25,860 nucleotides of DNA from an uncultured Butyricicoccus sp. (GTDB lineage: Bacteria; Bacillota; Clostridia; Oscillospirales; Butyricicoccaceae): the NCBI GenBank assembly GCA_910584935.1, contig CAJUDU010000032.1, positions 1 through 25,860 of the forward strand, read 5' to 3'. A program made the translations under genes and the position numbers. Positions 14,197 to 21,521 of the stretch are shown here, piece by piece. Position 1 is the first letter of the stretch. Each line of letters starts with the position of its first letter. The notes below the pieces were generated by a model, which worked only from the letters and a program-made list of their open reading frames with translations, made no database searches and was not told the origin of the DNA.

Positions 14197-15405
14197 TTAT
14201 ACAGTATGGGTGCGCAGATAGGCAAGCCATTCTTTGTTGCCCTCGACATTGAGATGGACGCTGTCCCAGCATTTGCTGGCAGGAAGCCCGCCGTTTGCAT
14301 CGACAAAGGCTTCATGCACATTGACAAAATAGACACCATGTTTTTCACAAAGTTGCTGGAGGGCAGCATTCATTTCACGGACATAATAATTTGTCACATG
14401 GTTTTTGCGTTCGGTTGCGGTCAGCTTGGCTTCGCATACAGGCAAAAGGGACTGTACATAAATATCGGCTGTGGGTTGAAGTTCACGGAACCGCTGCAAC
14501 ACCGTATCATACTGGCTAATGACCCGTGTTGTGCCATAACCGATTTCATTAATGCCAAGCAGCACATAAATTTTACCGAATGTACGGGTACGGAAAACCT
14601 GTTCCCGCCCTTTGGCGAGTACCGTAAATACATTCAGGCTGGTAACCCCCATGAATGTGCCTTGTTTCAGCCCGGAGAACGCGCCAAAGCCATCTACCAG
14701 TGAATCGCCGATGAACACTGCGTCAGCAAAGAAACCATCGTCGACAGGTGCGCTTTGCGGCACAGGCGCGCCATAATCATAATCCGGAATTACTGGCGTG
14801 GTGCGTAGGGTAGGATCTAACAGGCGGGTGATGATGGAAACAGCTTCGCTGCGCCGCAGGTTGCCCTCGCCGCCGAAAGTACGGTTGCTGTAACCCGATA
14901 TCAGCCCCGCGCCATATGCCATGCCGACAGCAGTTTGATAAGTATAATATGTGCTGCGGTAATCGCGCAGTGCTCGCTCAATGCCTTCCGGCACGGCAAG
15001 CGTTTCCCCATTACGCCGCGCAAACGCGACGGTTAGCCATGCCGCTTCATTGCGGGTAATCGGTTTGGCAAGATGGTCAGTCGAAGTGTCAAAGCCCTCC
15101 AGCACGCCAAGCGATTGGCAAGCACGGATATATTTATCTGACCAGTTGCCGCCGTCACCACCAAACGCATTGACTGCCGCTTCTGTCATGGTGCAGCTAA
15201 CCAGGATTTTGATATATTCTGCAACGGTAATCGGCGCATCTGGGGCAAAACGCCCATCTTCATAGCCAGTGATTGCCCCACGAGATACCAAAGCATCCAA
15301 CTGGCTGGCATACCAAGCATCTGCTGGTACATCGGTAAATCCTGCCTGTGCTATTGGCACACATAATAGGCAAACCATCAATAAACTAATACATCTCTTT
15401 TTCAA
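14197..15405 (-). CDS. Surface SGNH/GDSL hydrolase with three S-layer homology domains
   Basis: This 402-residue secreted protein has a signal peptide with likely cleavage after PIAQA (residue 21). Three SLH repeats follow (about 22-65, 83-130, 145-195; FTDVPADAWYASQLDAL, ITGYEDGRFAPDAPITVAEY, ISGYSNRTFGGEGNLRRSEA), then an SGNH hydrolase domain (about 215-402). The SGNH blocks are intact: FIGDSLVDGFG (Ser), LLGINEIGYG (Gly/Asn), and CWDSVHLN with the Asp-x-x-His pair. SLH repeats would tether it to pyruvylated wall polysaccharide. It is last in the five-gene operon and is a paralogue of the first gene's hydrolase domain, suggesting acyl transfer to or removal from envelope glycan. It starts with TTG after AGGAGGGG. 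Confidence 0.87.
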   Translation of the reverse strand: MKKRCISLLMVCLLCVPIAQAGFTDVPADAWYASQLDALVSRGAITGYEDGRFAPDAPITVAEYIKILVSCTMTEAAVNAFGGDGGNWSDKYIRACQSLGVLEGFDTSTDHLAKPITRNEAAWLTVAFARRNGETLAVPEGIERALRDYRSTYYTYQTAVGMAYGAGLISGYSNRTFGGEGNLRRSEAVSIITRLLDPTLRTTPVIPDYDYGAPVPQSAPVDDGFFADAVFIGDSLVDGFGAFSGLKQGTFMGVTSLNVFTVLAKGREQVFRTRTFGKIYVLLGINEIGYGTTRVISQYDTVLQRFRELQPTADIYVQSLLPVCEAKLTATERKNHVTNYYVREMNAALQQLCEKHGVYFVNVHEAFVDANGGLPASKCWDSVHLNVEGNKEWLAYLRTHTV

Positions 15406-15423
15406 AAATACCCCTCCTATTGT

Positions 15424-16539
15424 TTAGGACAGCCAACCCGAATTGCTGTCAGTCAGCAGGTTGTCCAAACCAAAAATAACTGCAAGTTCTGTAATGCCAT
15501 TTTGTGCAATCAGTTCGGAAACTGGATATCGGTAATACCGTAAATCCACCAAGATGATTTCACTGTAATTAGCTGCTAAGAATGGCGCAAGGCAGTGCGC
15601 ATAAGAATCGCGCAGGATAAGCAGTTTGCCGCCTGTGGCGGCTGGATTGCTGATACGGACAAGCGCATGATTGCCATCTAAGAAAACGGTATACAAATCA
15701 TCAGAATGTAAGTTATCCAGAAAAAATGCGCTGTCTGAAATCATATCCGGCTTGTCTGACTCTGAAATGGTGACAGTGAGCGGCAGCCCTGCATCCCAGG
15801 TTTCAATCTGTTCCGCAGGCGTCAGCCAATAGCCGCTGGAAGTCCAATTTGCGCCATGGAACCCATCATATGCTGTGATTTGGTAGGCGTTTTCCGGCAA
15901 AGGTTCATACCCATTAGCACGGCAAAACGCACTGTAAACCGCATAACAGCCCGCAGAAGTCAAATGATGGTCGGTTTTGTAATAAAGCTGCTGGTTTGGT
16001 ACAGCAGAAAATGCCGCTTGTAAATCTGGAATGGATAGGGTTTGGCATAGCTGCTGTGCTTTCGTCAGGCATTCCTTATAGTGGTAAGGCGGATGCCCTG
16101 TCGGTAAAAATTCATCTAAAATATCCCCAGCAGTTGGAATCATCAGTAAATGGGCAGGTAAACCCATTTGTGCCGCAAAAGAATCAAACCGGGATATATT
16201 TTTTTCAAACTGTTCCATCGGGCAGTTTTCCGGGGCTTTGATTAAATAATCATTCGGACAGTGATAAACACGCCCAGCGGCATTATGCCCAGTCAGCAGA
16301 TTCCAATAAGTATGGATGCCAACAAATAAATTCCGCCCTGGGAAATGGTCGGTCAAATAATCTTCTACCCCTTCACTGACCTCCCCGTTTACCAGCGAAC
16401 TCCATGTAACAGTTGGCGCCTCAGCAAGATACCGTCGCTCGGTAGATGAATATGTTTTTTGTGGCAGCAATAAAAATGCAGCCAGCATAGAAATTGTCAT
16501 TGCCATAAACGCGATGGCAGGGAAACGCAAATGCCGCAT
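15424..16539 (-). CDS. DHHW-family protein (AlgJ/AlgX-like O-acetylation factor)
   Basis: This 371-residue protein has an N-terminal membrane anchor or uncleaved signal (about 7-28) and an SGNH-like extracytoplasmic domain. It has the landmark YKTDHHLTSAG (about 187-197; the family's DHHW motif with Leu in place of Trp) and the Ser block ILRDSYAHCLAPFLAANYSE, followed by ILVDLRYYR. In alginate-type systems such proteins take acetyl groups exported by an MBOAT partner and place them on polysaccharide. The gene lies 11 bases after the MBOAT gene and 18 bases before the SLH-SGNH gene, with ribosome binding site AGGAGGGA. The target glycan is unknown. Confidence 0.86.
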   Translation of the reverse strand: MRHLRFPAIAFMAMTISMLAAFLLLPQKTYSSTERRYLAEAPTVTWSSLVNGEVSEGVEDYLTDHFPGRNLFVGIHTYWNLLTGHNAAGRVYHCPNDYLIKAPENCPMEQFEKNISRFDSFAAQMGLPAHLLMIPTAGDILDEFLPTGHPPYHYKECLTKAQQLCQTLSIPDLQAAFSAVPNQQLYYKTDHHLTSAGCYAVYSAFCRANGYEPLPENAYQITAYDGFHGANWTSSGYWLTPAEQIETWDAGLPLTVTISESDKPDMISDSAFFLDNLHSDDLYTVFLDGNHALVRISNPAATGGKLLILRDSYAHCLAPFLAANYSEIILVDLRYYRYPVSELIAQNGITELAVIFGLDNLLTDSNSGWLS

Positions 16540-16550
16540 GATTATCCCTC

Positions 16551-17942
16551 CTAAAAACGGAAATACAGGAATGGGTTATAGCTGTCACTCACCAGTGATG
16601 CTGTGCATAAAAGCATGGCAAGAATGCTGCATATACTTGTCAGCATACGCCGTGGGCGGTGCGGCATTGTGAAATACAGCCGTTTTGTCACAGGCAGGCA
16701 GGCGATAACAGCGACAATCAGCAGCGGCAAGGACGTCATAACTTGAACAGAAACTATCGCGTCTGGTGTACCGCCGCCGCAAAACAGCACCAACAAATAA
16801 CACTTAAGCTGCTGCACATCTTCAAGTGCAAAAAGCACCCAGCCAATCACCACAAAAAAGAGGGTATAAAGATGTCCGACAACAGCGGGCAAACGCGTTA
16901 GCAGTTTGCCAAGGAACAGCTTTTCCAAAATCAGCAGCACAGCATAATAAAGCCCCCAGAATACGAAATTCCAGCTTGCGCCATGCCATAGCCCGGTAAG
17001 CGCCCAGACAATGGCAACATTCAGCAGGGCACGGGGCAACCTGCACCGGCTGCCGCCAAGCGGGATATAAACATAATCACGAAACCAGGTTGTCAGCGAC
17101 ATATGCCACCGCCGCCAAAAATCAGAAATGCTTTTTGCGATATAGGGATAATGGAAGTTTTCGCAAAAGGTAAATCCAAACATTTTACCTAAGCCGCATG
17201 CCATATCCGAATAGCCGCTGAAATCAAAATAAAGCTGCAAGGAAAATGCCGCCGCGCCAACCCATGCGCCCGCCTGCCCAGCAGCATTGGGATTTTCGGA
17301 TAAAACCGCCCATAATGCGCCAAGCGGGTTGGCAAGAAGGGTCTTTTTGGATAAACCGACAAGGAATAATTCAACGCCATCGCTGAACATTGCCCCAGAT
17401 TCCCGGTGCGGGTTAGCAAGTGCATCACTGACATCTTTATACCGGACAATTGGCCCAGCAATGAGTTGCGGGAACAATGAAATATATGCGCCAAAAGAAA
17501 GAATATTCTTCTGCGGCAGGCAGTCTTTGCGATAAACATCAATGAGATAACTCATTGCCTGGAAGGTATAAAAGGAAATGCCAATTGGCAGCGGGATTTC
17601 AAGCTGTGGCAATCCAGTGAAAGCTGGCAGCAGCCGCAAGGTATCACTGATAAAACCAGCATATTTGAAAATACCTAATAATAGCAGGTTTAGGCACAAT
17701 GCAGCCGCAAGGGATAATTTTTTACCCCTTGCGGTGCGGCTATGGGCAATCCAAAGCCCGCCTGCAAAATTTATCACAATGGAAATCAGCATCAGCAGGA
17801 TAAAAGCAGGCTCGCCAAACCCATAAAAGATTAAATCAGCCAGCAGTAAAAATCCGTTGCGGCACCGCCGGGGCAGCAAGTAATAAATACACAATACGGC
17901 TGGCAGAAATAAAAATAAGAAGAGCAGACTGGAAAACAGCAT
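16551..17942 (-). CDS. MBOAT family O-acyltransferase (AlgI/DltB-like)
   Basis: This 463-residue polytopic membrane protein of the MBOAT family passes acyl groups across the membrane for polysaccharide O-acetylation. It has the AlgI-type hallmarks YFDFSGYSDMACGLGKMFGF, FWRRWHMSLTTWFRDYVY with IPLGG, and WHGASWNFVFWG containing the conserved active-site His. PLPIGISFYTFQAMSYLIDV is also typical. About 10-12 hydrophobic segments cover the whole length, which is normal for AlgI. The ribosome binding site is AGGTGG. It is central in the operon, between the DUF4358 lipoprotein and the DHHW protein. A Dlt role is unlikely because dltA, dltC and dltD are absent. Confidence 0.93.
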   Translation of the reverse strand: MLFSSLLFLFLFLPAVLCIYYLLPRRCRNGFLLLADLIFYGFGEPAFILLMLISIVINFAGGLWIAHSRTARGKKLSLAAALCLNLLLLGIFKYAGFISDTLRLLPAFTGLPQLEIPLPIGISFYTFQAMSYLIDVYRKDCLPQKNILSFGAYISLFPQLIAGPIVRYKDVSDALANPHRESGAMFSDGVELFLVGLSKKTLLANPLGALWAVLSENPNAAGQAGAWVGAAAFSLQLYFDFSGYSDMACGLGKMFGFTFCENFHYPYIAKSISDFWRRWHMSLTTWFRDYVYIPLGGSRCRLPRALLNVAIVWALTGLWHGASWNFVFWGLYYAVLLILEKLFLGKLLTRLPAVVGHLYTLFFVVIGWVLFALEDVQQLKCYLLVLFCGGGTPDAIVSVQVMTSLPLLIVAVIACLPVTKRLYFTMPHRPRRMLTSICSILAMLLCTASLVSDSYNPFLYFRF

Positions 17943-17962
17943 AAAATTGCCACCTATCAGCT

Positions 17963-18841
17963 TTAACCAAGGCTGCTGGTTAGGATTTTGCGCATTGCGT
18001 CCCGATCAGGGGTCAGCAGCAGCGAAACCACTAGCCCATCGGTATCAACGCTGCATTTTTGTGCCAGCGCATAGGTTTCCGCATCATACGTTTCGGATTG
18101 GTTCAGCACTTCATTCAGCCGGTTTTGCAGCGAATTAGCAATGCGGGAAGCTGCGGCAGCATCTTTGGCTTCTGTCATTACAATTTCATGTGGGAATGTG
18201 CCCGACATGGTGACAAAGCTGGCAGATTGGGCAAGGTCAGATTCTTGGATGCCATAAAGATCCAGCAAGCGGCTGGACGATACTTCCATATAATCGGTCA
18301 CCCCCAAAGAGGAAACCATTTGACTGCGGACAGCTTCCAGCGAAACGCTGTCAGAAGCGGCGGGTGCCTCTGGCGCAGGTGCTGGGGCGGGAGTCGGTGC
18401 AGGCTGCGGCGCAGCCTGTGCGGGGGCTGGTTGTGTAGCCGCTGGTGTGGTCTGTTGTGGCTTTGGTTTGGCGGCAGGCTTTGCCGCCTGTGGCGCCTGC
18501 GCAGCAGGCTGGGAAGCCGGAGCCGTCGCCGCTGGAACGGCGGCGGGCGCGGCAGATGGCGCCGGAGCAGGCGTGGACGCTGCCGGTGCCGCTGGGGCGG
18601 CATCCGGTGCGGCAGAAGTTGCTGCCCCAGCGCCTGCCGGATCAGCGGAAGATGATGCGGAAGCAGCGGCATCATCTGCTTTATCAGCAGGCTTGCTGTC
18701 TGGTTTATCATTGGTCAGTTTTTCTAATGCGGCATTTTTCGGGTTGCTTTCCGCTGCCGCGCTGGAATCACCTTTATCCCCACAAGCACATAAACTGGAT
18801 GCAATCAGCAGGGACAGCAGGATAATGGATAGCTTTTTCAT
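17963..18841 (-). CDS. DUF4358 lipoprotein with Ala/Pro-rich linker
   Basis: This 292-residue predicted lipoprotein has a signal peptide ending in a lipobox (SLCACG, lipid Cys20), then a low-complexity stretch rich in Ala, Pro and Ser (about 25-170). A compact C-terminal domain of about 120 residues (SVSLEAVRSQMVSSLG, SASFVTMSGTFPHEIVMTEAKD, then AAASRIANSLQNRLNEVLNQ) fits DUF4358. The linker looks like a wall-spanning spacer that holds the domain away from the membrane. The function of DUF4358 is not established. Its place between the stalk-SGNH and MBOAT genes, with short gaps (40 and 20 bases), suggests an accessory factor of the acylation machine. The ribosome binding site is AAGGAG. Confidence 0.8.
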   Translation of the reverse strand: MKKLSIILLSLLIASSLCACGDKGDSSAAAESNPKNAALEKLTNDKPDSKPADKADDAAASASSSADPAGAGAATSAAPDAAPAAPAASTPAPAPSAAPAAVPAATAPASQPAAQAPQAAKPAAKPKPQQTTPAATQPAPAQAAPQPAPTPAPAPAPEAPAASDSVSLEAVRSQMVSSLGVTDYMEVSSSRLLDLYGIQESDLAQSASFVTMSGTFPHEIVMTEAKDAAAASRIANSLQNRLNEVLNQSETYDAETYALAQKCSVDTDGLVVSLLLTPDRDAMRKILTSSLG

Positions 18842-18881
18842 GGATGGATTCTCCTTGGTTTGTTGTTTTTATTTTATCGTT

Positions 18882-20027
18882 TTAGATTGCAGGAACATGG
18901 GTGCGCAGGTAATTAACCCAATCGGCAGTTGCCGCATAGGAAATATGCAGTCCCATCGTAGCCGCGTCAGAGCAAACATCTTTACGCAGGAAACCGTTGC
19001 CATCGTCGTATACACTGGAGATATCTAAGTAATACCATTTATTTTGTTGACAATGCGCTTTCATCGCGGCATTAAACTGCCCAACTGTTACATTATTAAA
19101 CGCATTATCCGCGCGTTTACTGCCTTGAATCATCGGTGTGACCGACTGCACATAAATCTGTACGCCAGGGCTGGCTTGCTGGATTTGACTGAGCAGTTTG
19201 ACATAATCGCCCGAAGCCCGTTCCACACCATAACCAATATCATTCATGCCAAGCATGACATATACTTTTTTTGCGCCGCATTTGGCAACTGCTTCTTCAA
19301 TTTTCATTTTGGTGCCCTGATAGGAAGGATGTACCGATTTGCTGGTAACATCCCGCAAGGCATTTTCAATGCCAAGGCTGGTGGCGCTGAGGAAAGTTGC
19401 TTTACCTAGCCCTTTGTCACCATCATAATAACTAAGCCAGGATGATACCGAATCCCCAACAAAAACCGCGTCATCAAACCAACTGGGCGCAACCGCAGGA
19501 CAAGCCGGGATTTCCGCGCTGAATGGCGGCACTTCTGATGTGATGCTGACACTGTCGGTTTCAGCATTGTAGCCAACCGAAAAACCAATGGCATTGCCAA
19601 GGTCGCGCAGCCGGAAGAAATTATAGCCGTCAATGGCATAGGCGGCGACATTGGCGGTTTTGCCGCCGACAGATAATTTCCACTGCGAAGGCGCAATACT
19701 GGTGACTTTTGCGCTGAGTTCGGACATTTCATCCCCTTGCGGCGTGTAAGCCCCGCCCGATGTAATTTGGATGACAAAATCCGCTGGGCTTGCGTTTACG
19801 GAAAACTGTACTTTGCTGCCATTCATCAGCGCGGCTAAATCGCGCAGCATAAAATAATTCGACCCATCAATGGCATATGCTGAAATCGAACATGGCTGCC
19901 CATCAAAATAGATTTGCTGTCTGGATACGGTGACAGTATCCGGGCTGACAGCCTGCGCATAAGGCACGGAAGCCAGCATGGCAGAAGCAAGTGTGGCTGA
20001 TAAAATTTGTTTGCGTACTTTTTTCAT
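18882..20027 (-). CDS. Secreted SGNH/GDSL hydrolase with copper-amine-oxidase-N-like stalk domain
   Basis: This 381-residue protein has a signal peptide (cleavage likely after PYAQA, about residue 26). Next comes a stalk domain with two copies of the AYAIDGxNxFxLRDL motif (about 50-68 and 128-147), and then an SGNH hydrolase domain (about 185-381). Block I is FVGDSVSSW and block III is LGMNDIGYG. The His block reads MGLHIS without the usual Asp three residues before the His, though an Asp lies seven residues before it. The domain resembles that of the SLH-SGNH protein in this operon, and both end in W-x-x-Y-L-R-T-H. The start at 20027 follows AAGGGG. It is the first gene behind the operon promoter. 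Confidence 0.85.
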   Translation of the reverse strand: MKKVRKQILSATLASAMLASVPYAQAVSPDTVTVSRQQIYFDGQPCSISAYAIDGSNYFMLRDLAALMNGSKVQFSVNASPADFVIQITSGGAYTPQGDEMSELSAKVTSIAPSQWKLSVGGKTANVAAYAIDGYNFFRLRDLGNAIGFSVGYNAETDSVSITSEVPPFSAEIPACPAVAPSWFDDAVFVGDSVSSWLSYYDGDKGLGKATFLSATSLGIENALRDVTSKSVHPSYQGTKMKIEEAVAKCGAKKVYVMLGMNDIGYGVERASGDYVKLLSQIQQASPGVQIYVQSVTPMIQGSKRADNAFNNVTVGQFNAAMKAHCQQNKWYYLDISSVYDDGNGFLRKDVCSDAATMGLHISYAATADWVNYLRTHVPAI

Positions 20028-20106
20028 GAAAATCCCCTTACTTTTCACTTGTCTTTATATTTAGCCCGCGATAGATTGAACTAAATTCGACAAGAAATCC
20101 AACAAT

Positions 20107-20136
20107 ATTATAGCATATCATGGCAGTGCTGCACAA
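20107..20136 (-). promoter_or_regulatory. Promoter of the envelope acylation operon (extended -10)
   Basis: On the minus strand TTGTGC (20136-20131), an 18-base spacer and TGCTATAAT (20115-20107) form an extended -10 promoter. The leader to the first start codon is about 75 bases. It is back-to-back with the rpsF promoter, 80 bases away. Confidence 0.7.
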
Positions 20137-20216
20137 TACAATAACACACCCTTAGGCAGAAATTATACGCAGTTGTAACCTTTGGGCAGAAAACCTGCAG
20201 TCCAGTAAAAAAATCA

Positions 20217-20245
20217 TTGACTTTTAAGGAATACGGCAGTATACT
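20217..20245 (+). promoter_or_regulatory. SigA-type promoter of the rpsF-ssb-rpsR operon
   Basis: TTGACT (20217-20222), a 17-base spacer and TATACT (20240-20245) are close to consensus, as expected for a ribosomal protein operon. Confidence 0.85.
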
Positions 20246-20251
20246 AGATAA

Positions 20252-20290
20252 GTATCCTTGCTCATGCCGGTTTGGATGGCATGGGCCTTA
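20252..20290 (+). promoter_or_regulatory. Candidate S6:S18-binding leader RNA
   Basis: In the rpsF leader GCTCATGCC (20260-20268) pairs with GGCATGGGC (20278-20286; one U-G wobble), with a CCG trinucleotide at the loop side (20267-20269). A conserved CCG in a hairpin before rpsF is the known feature of the S6:S18 autoregulatory motif. The ribosome binding site AAAAGGAGGTG follows directly. Confidence 0.6.
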
Positions 20291-20314
20291 AAGTCCAAAA
20301 GGAGGTGCTCAATT

Positions 20315-20608
20315 ATGGCAAAGGTAACTGGCAAGTACGAAACTCTCTTTATCGTAACCCCCACCCTTGGTGAGGAAGATGTTGCCGCTGTGGCGGACAA
20401 GTTCAAGGCGCTCGTAGAAGCAAATGGTACACTGGATAAAGTTGAAGATTGGGGCAAACGCCGTCTGGCTTATCCCATCAATGACTTGACCGAAGGGTAT
20501 TACACCTTGGTGCAGTTTACGTCTGCCCCTGCTTTCCCGGCAGAGCTTGACCGTGTGTTCAAAATCACAGACGGTATCATGCGTTCCCTGATCGTAACCC
20601 TCGATTAA
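20315..20608 (+). CDS. rpsF: 30S ribosomal protein S6
   Basis: This 97-residue protein has the S6 pattern KYETLFIVTPTLGEEDVAA, VEDWGKRRLAYPINDLTEGYYTLVQFTS and the final DRVFKITDGIMRSLI. It binds S18 on the 30S platform next to 16S helices 22-23. The start at 20315 follows a strong AAAAGGAGGTG; a longer in-frame start would lie inside the leader hairpin. It is first in the conserved rpsF-ssb-rpsR operon. Confidence 0.97.
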   Translation: MAKVTGKYETLFIVTPTLGEEDVAAVADKFKALVEANGTLDKVEDWGKRRLAYPINDLTEGYYTLVQFTSAPAFPAELDRVFKITDGIMRSLIVTLD

Positions 20609-20624
20609 GGCTGGTGAATGAATC

Positions 20625-21107
20625 ATGCTGAATAAAGCAATCTTAATGGGCCGGCTGGTTCGTGACCCCGAAATGCGCCATACCCAGAGCAATATGGCTG
20701 TTGCGTCCTTTACCCTCGCGATTGACCGCGACCGCAAAGGGCAAAATGGCGAACGGCAGACCGATTTTATCGACTGCGTTGCATGGGGCAGGCAAGCAGA
20801 ATTTGTATGCCAATGGTTTACAAAAGGGATGCTTGCAATTGTTGTCGGACGTGTCCAGTCCCGCAATTGGGAGGACAAAAACGGCAATAAGCGCGTGTCT
20901 GTGGAAGTCAATGTGGATGAGGTTTCTTTTGGGGAAACCAAAAAATCCCGTGAACAGAATGGCGGTTACACAGGCGGCTATGACAATGGTTCGCAAATTC
21001 GTCCAGAAGGGAACGGCTCCCAAGCGCCTGCCCCAAGTTTTGACCTGCCCGCTGGCAGTTCGGATTTTGAGGAGCTTGGCGATGACGACGGTGATGTACC
21101 GTTCTAA
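20625..21107 (+). CDS. ssb: Single-stranded DNA-binding protein
   Basis: This 160-residue protein has an N-terminal OB fold (about 1-110: LNKAILMGRLVRDPEMRHTQ, then FIDCVAWGRQAEFVCQWFTKG and VVGRVQSRNWEDKNG). A flexible Gly/Asn/Pro linker follows, and then the acidic tip DDDGDVPF that recruits replication and repair partners. It coats single-stranded DNA in replication. It sits between rpsF and rpsR as in most Firmicutes, with 16 bases between the rpsF stop and its start. Confidence 0.97.
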   Translation: MLNKAILMGRLVRDPEMRHTQSNMAVASFTLAIDRDRKGQNGERQTDFIDCVAWGRQAEFVCQWFTKGMLAIVVGRVQSRNWEDKNGNKRVSVEVNVDEVSFGETKKSREQNGGYTGGYDNGSQIRPEGNGSQAPAPSFDLPAGSSDFEELGDDDGDVPF

Positions 21108-21148
21108 TAGGGAGGGAACCCCTAATTCTATAAAGGAGGTACTTGGCA

Positions 21149-21415
21149 ATGGAAGAAACCAAAAAGGAATTTACGCCCCGCCCAGAGCGTCAGCGCAGCG
21201 GCGGACGCCGCCGCAGAAAGGTTTGTGCCTTTTGTGTGGACAAGGTAGAGTGCATTGATTATAAAGATGTGGCAAAGCTGAAACGCTATATGTCTGAACG
21301 TGGCAAAATTCTGCCCCGCCGTATGACTGGTACTTGTGCAAAGCATCAGCGCCAGCTGACTGAAGCAATTAAACGTGCCCGTCATGTTGCACTGTTGCCC
21401 TTTACAGCAGAATAA
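21149..21415 (+). CDS. rpsR: 30S ribosomal protein S18 (zinc-ribbon C+ form)
   Basis: This 88-residue protein carries the S18 core CAFCVDKVECIDYKD, LKRYMSERGKILPRRMTGTC and AKHQRQLTEAIKRARHVALLPF. It keeps four Cys (CxxC, a third in VEC, a fourth in GTC), as in the zinc-binding C+ form. The basic N-terminal stretch before them is normal. The start at 21149 follows AAAGGAGGT; the frame extends two codons upstream to a TTG that is not used. A terminator follows at 21429. Confidence 0.96.
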   Translation: MEETKKEFTPRPERQRSGGRRRRKVCAFCVDKVECIDYKDVAKLKRYMSERGKILPRRMTGTCAKHQRQLTEAIKRARHVALLPFTAE

Positions 21416-21428
21416 TAATGAAATTCCA

Positions 21429-21470
21429 ATATGCCGCAGGCTATTTTTCGCCTTGCGGCATATTTTTTTG
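21429..21470 (+). terminator. Intrinsic terminator of the rpsF-ssb-rpsR operon
   Basis: The stem AATATGCCGCAGGC (about 21429-21441) pairs with GCCTTGCGGCATATT (about 21450-21464, one bulge), followed by seven Ts. This is a strong terminator. Confidence 0.9.
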
Positions 21471-21521
21471 GTCTGATAGTTCTTTTTCTGGCATATATAC
21501 CAGAGAAAGGGGTAAACGGCA

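Noticed and set aside
13990..14703. Plus-strand frame of 237 codons
   Set aside because: It lies opposite the SLH-SGNH gene and the operon terminator, has no ribosome binding site, and the minus-strand gene has clear domains.
18059..19028. Several long plus-strand frames rich in Arg, Gly, Cys or Ala
   Set aside because: They are shadows of the Ala/Pro-rich codons of the DUF4358 lipoprotein linker.
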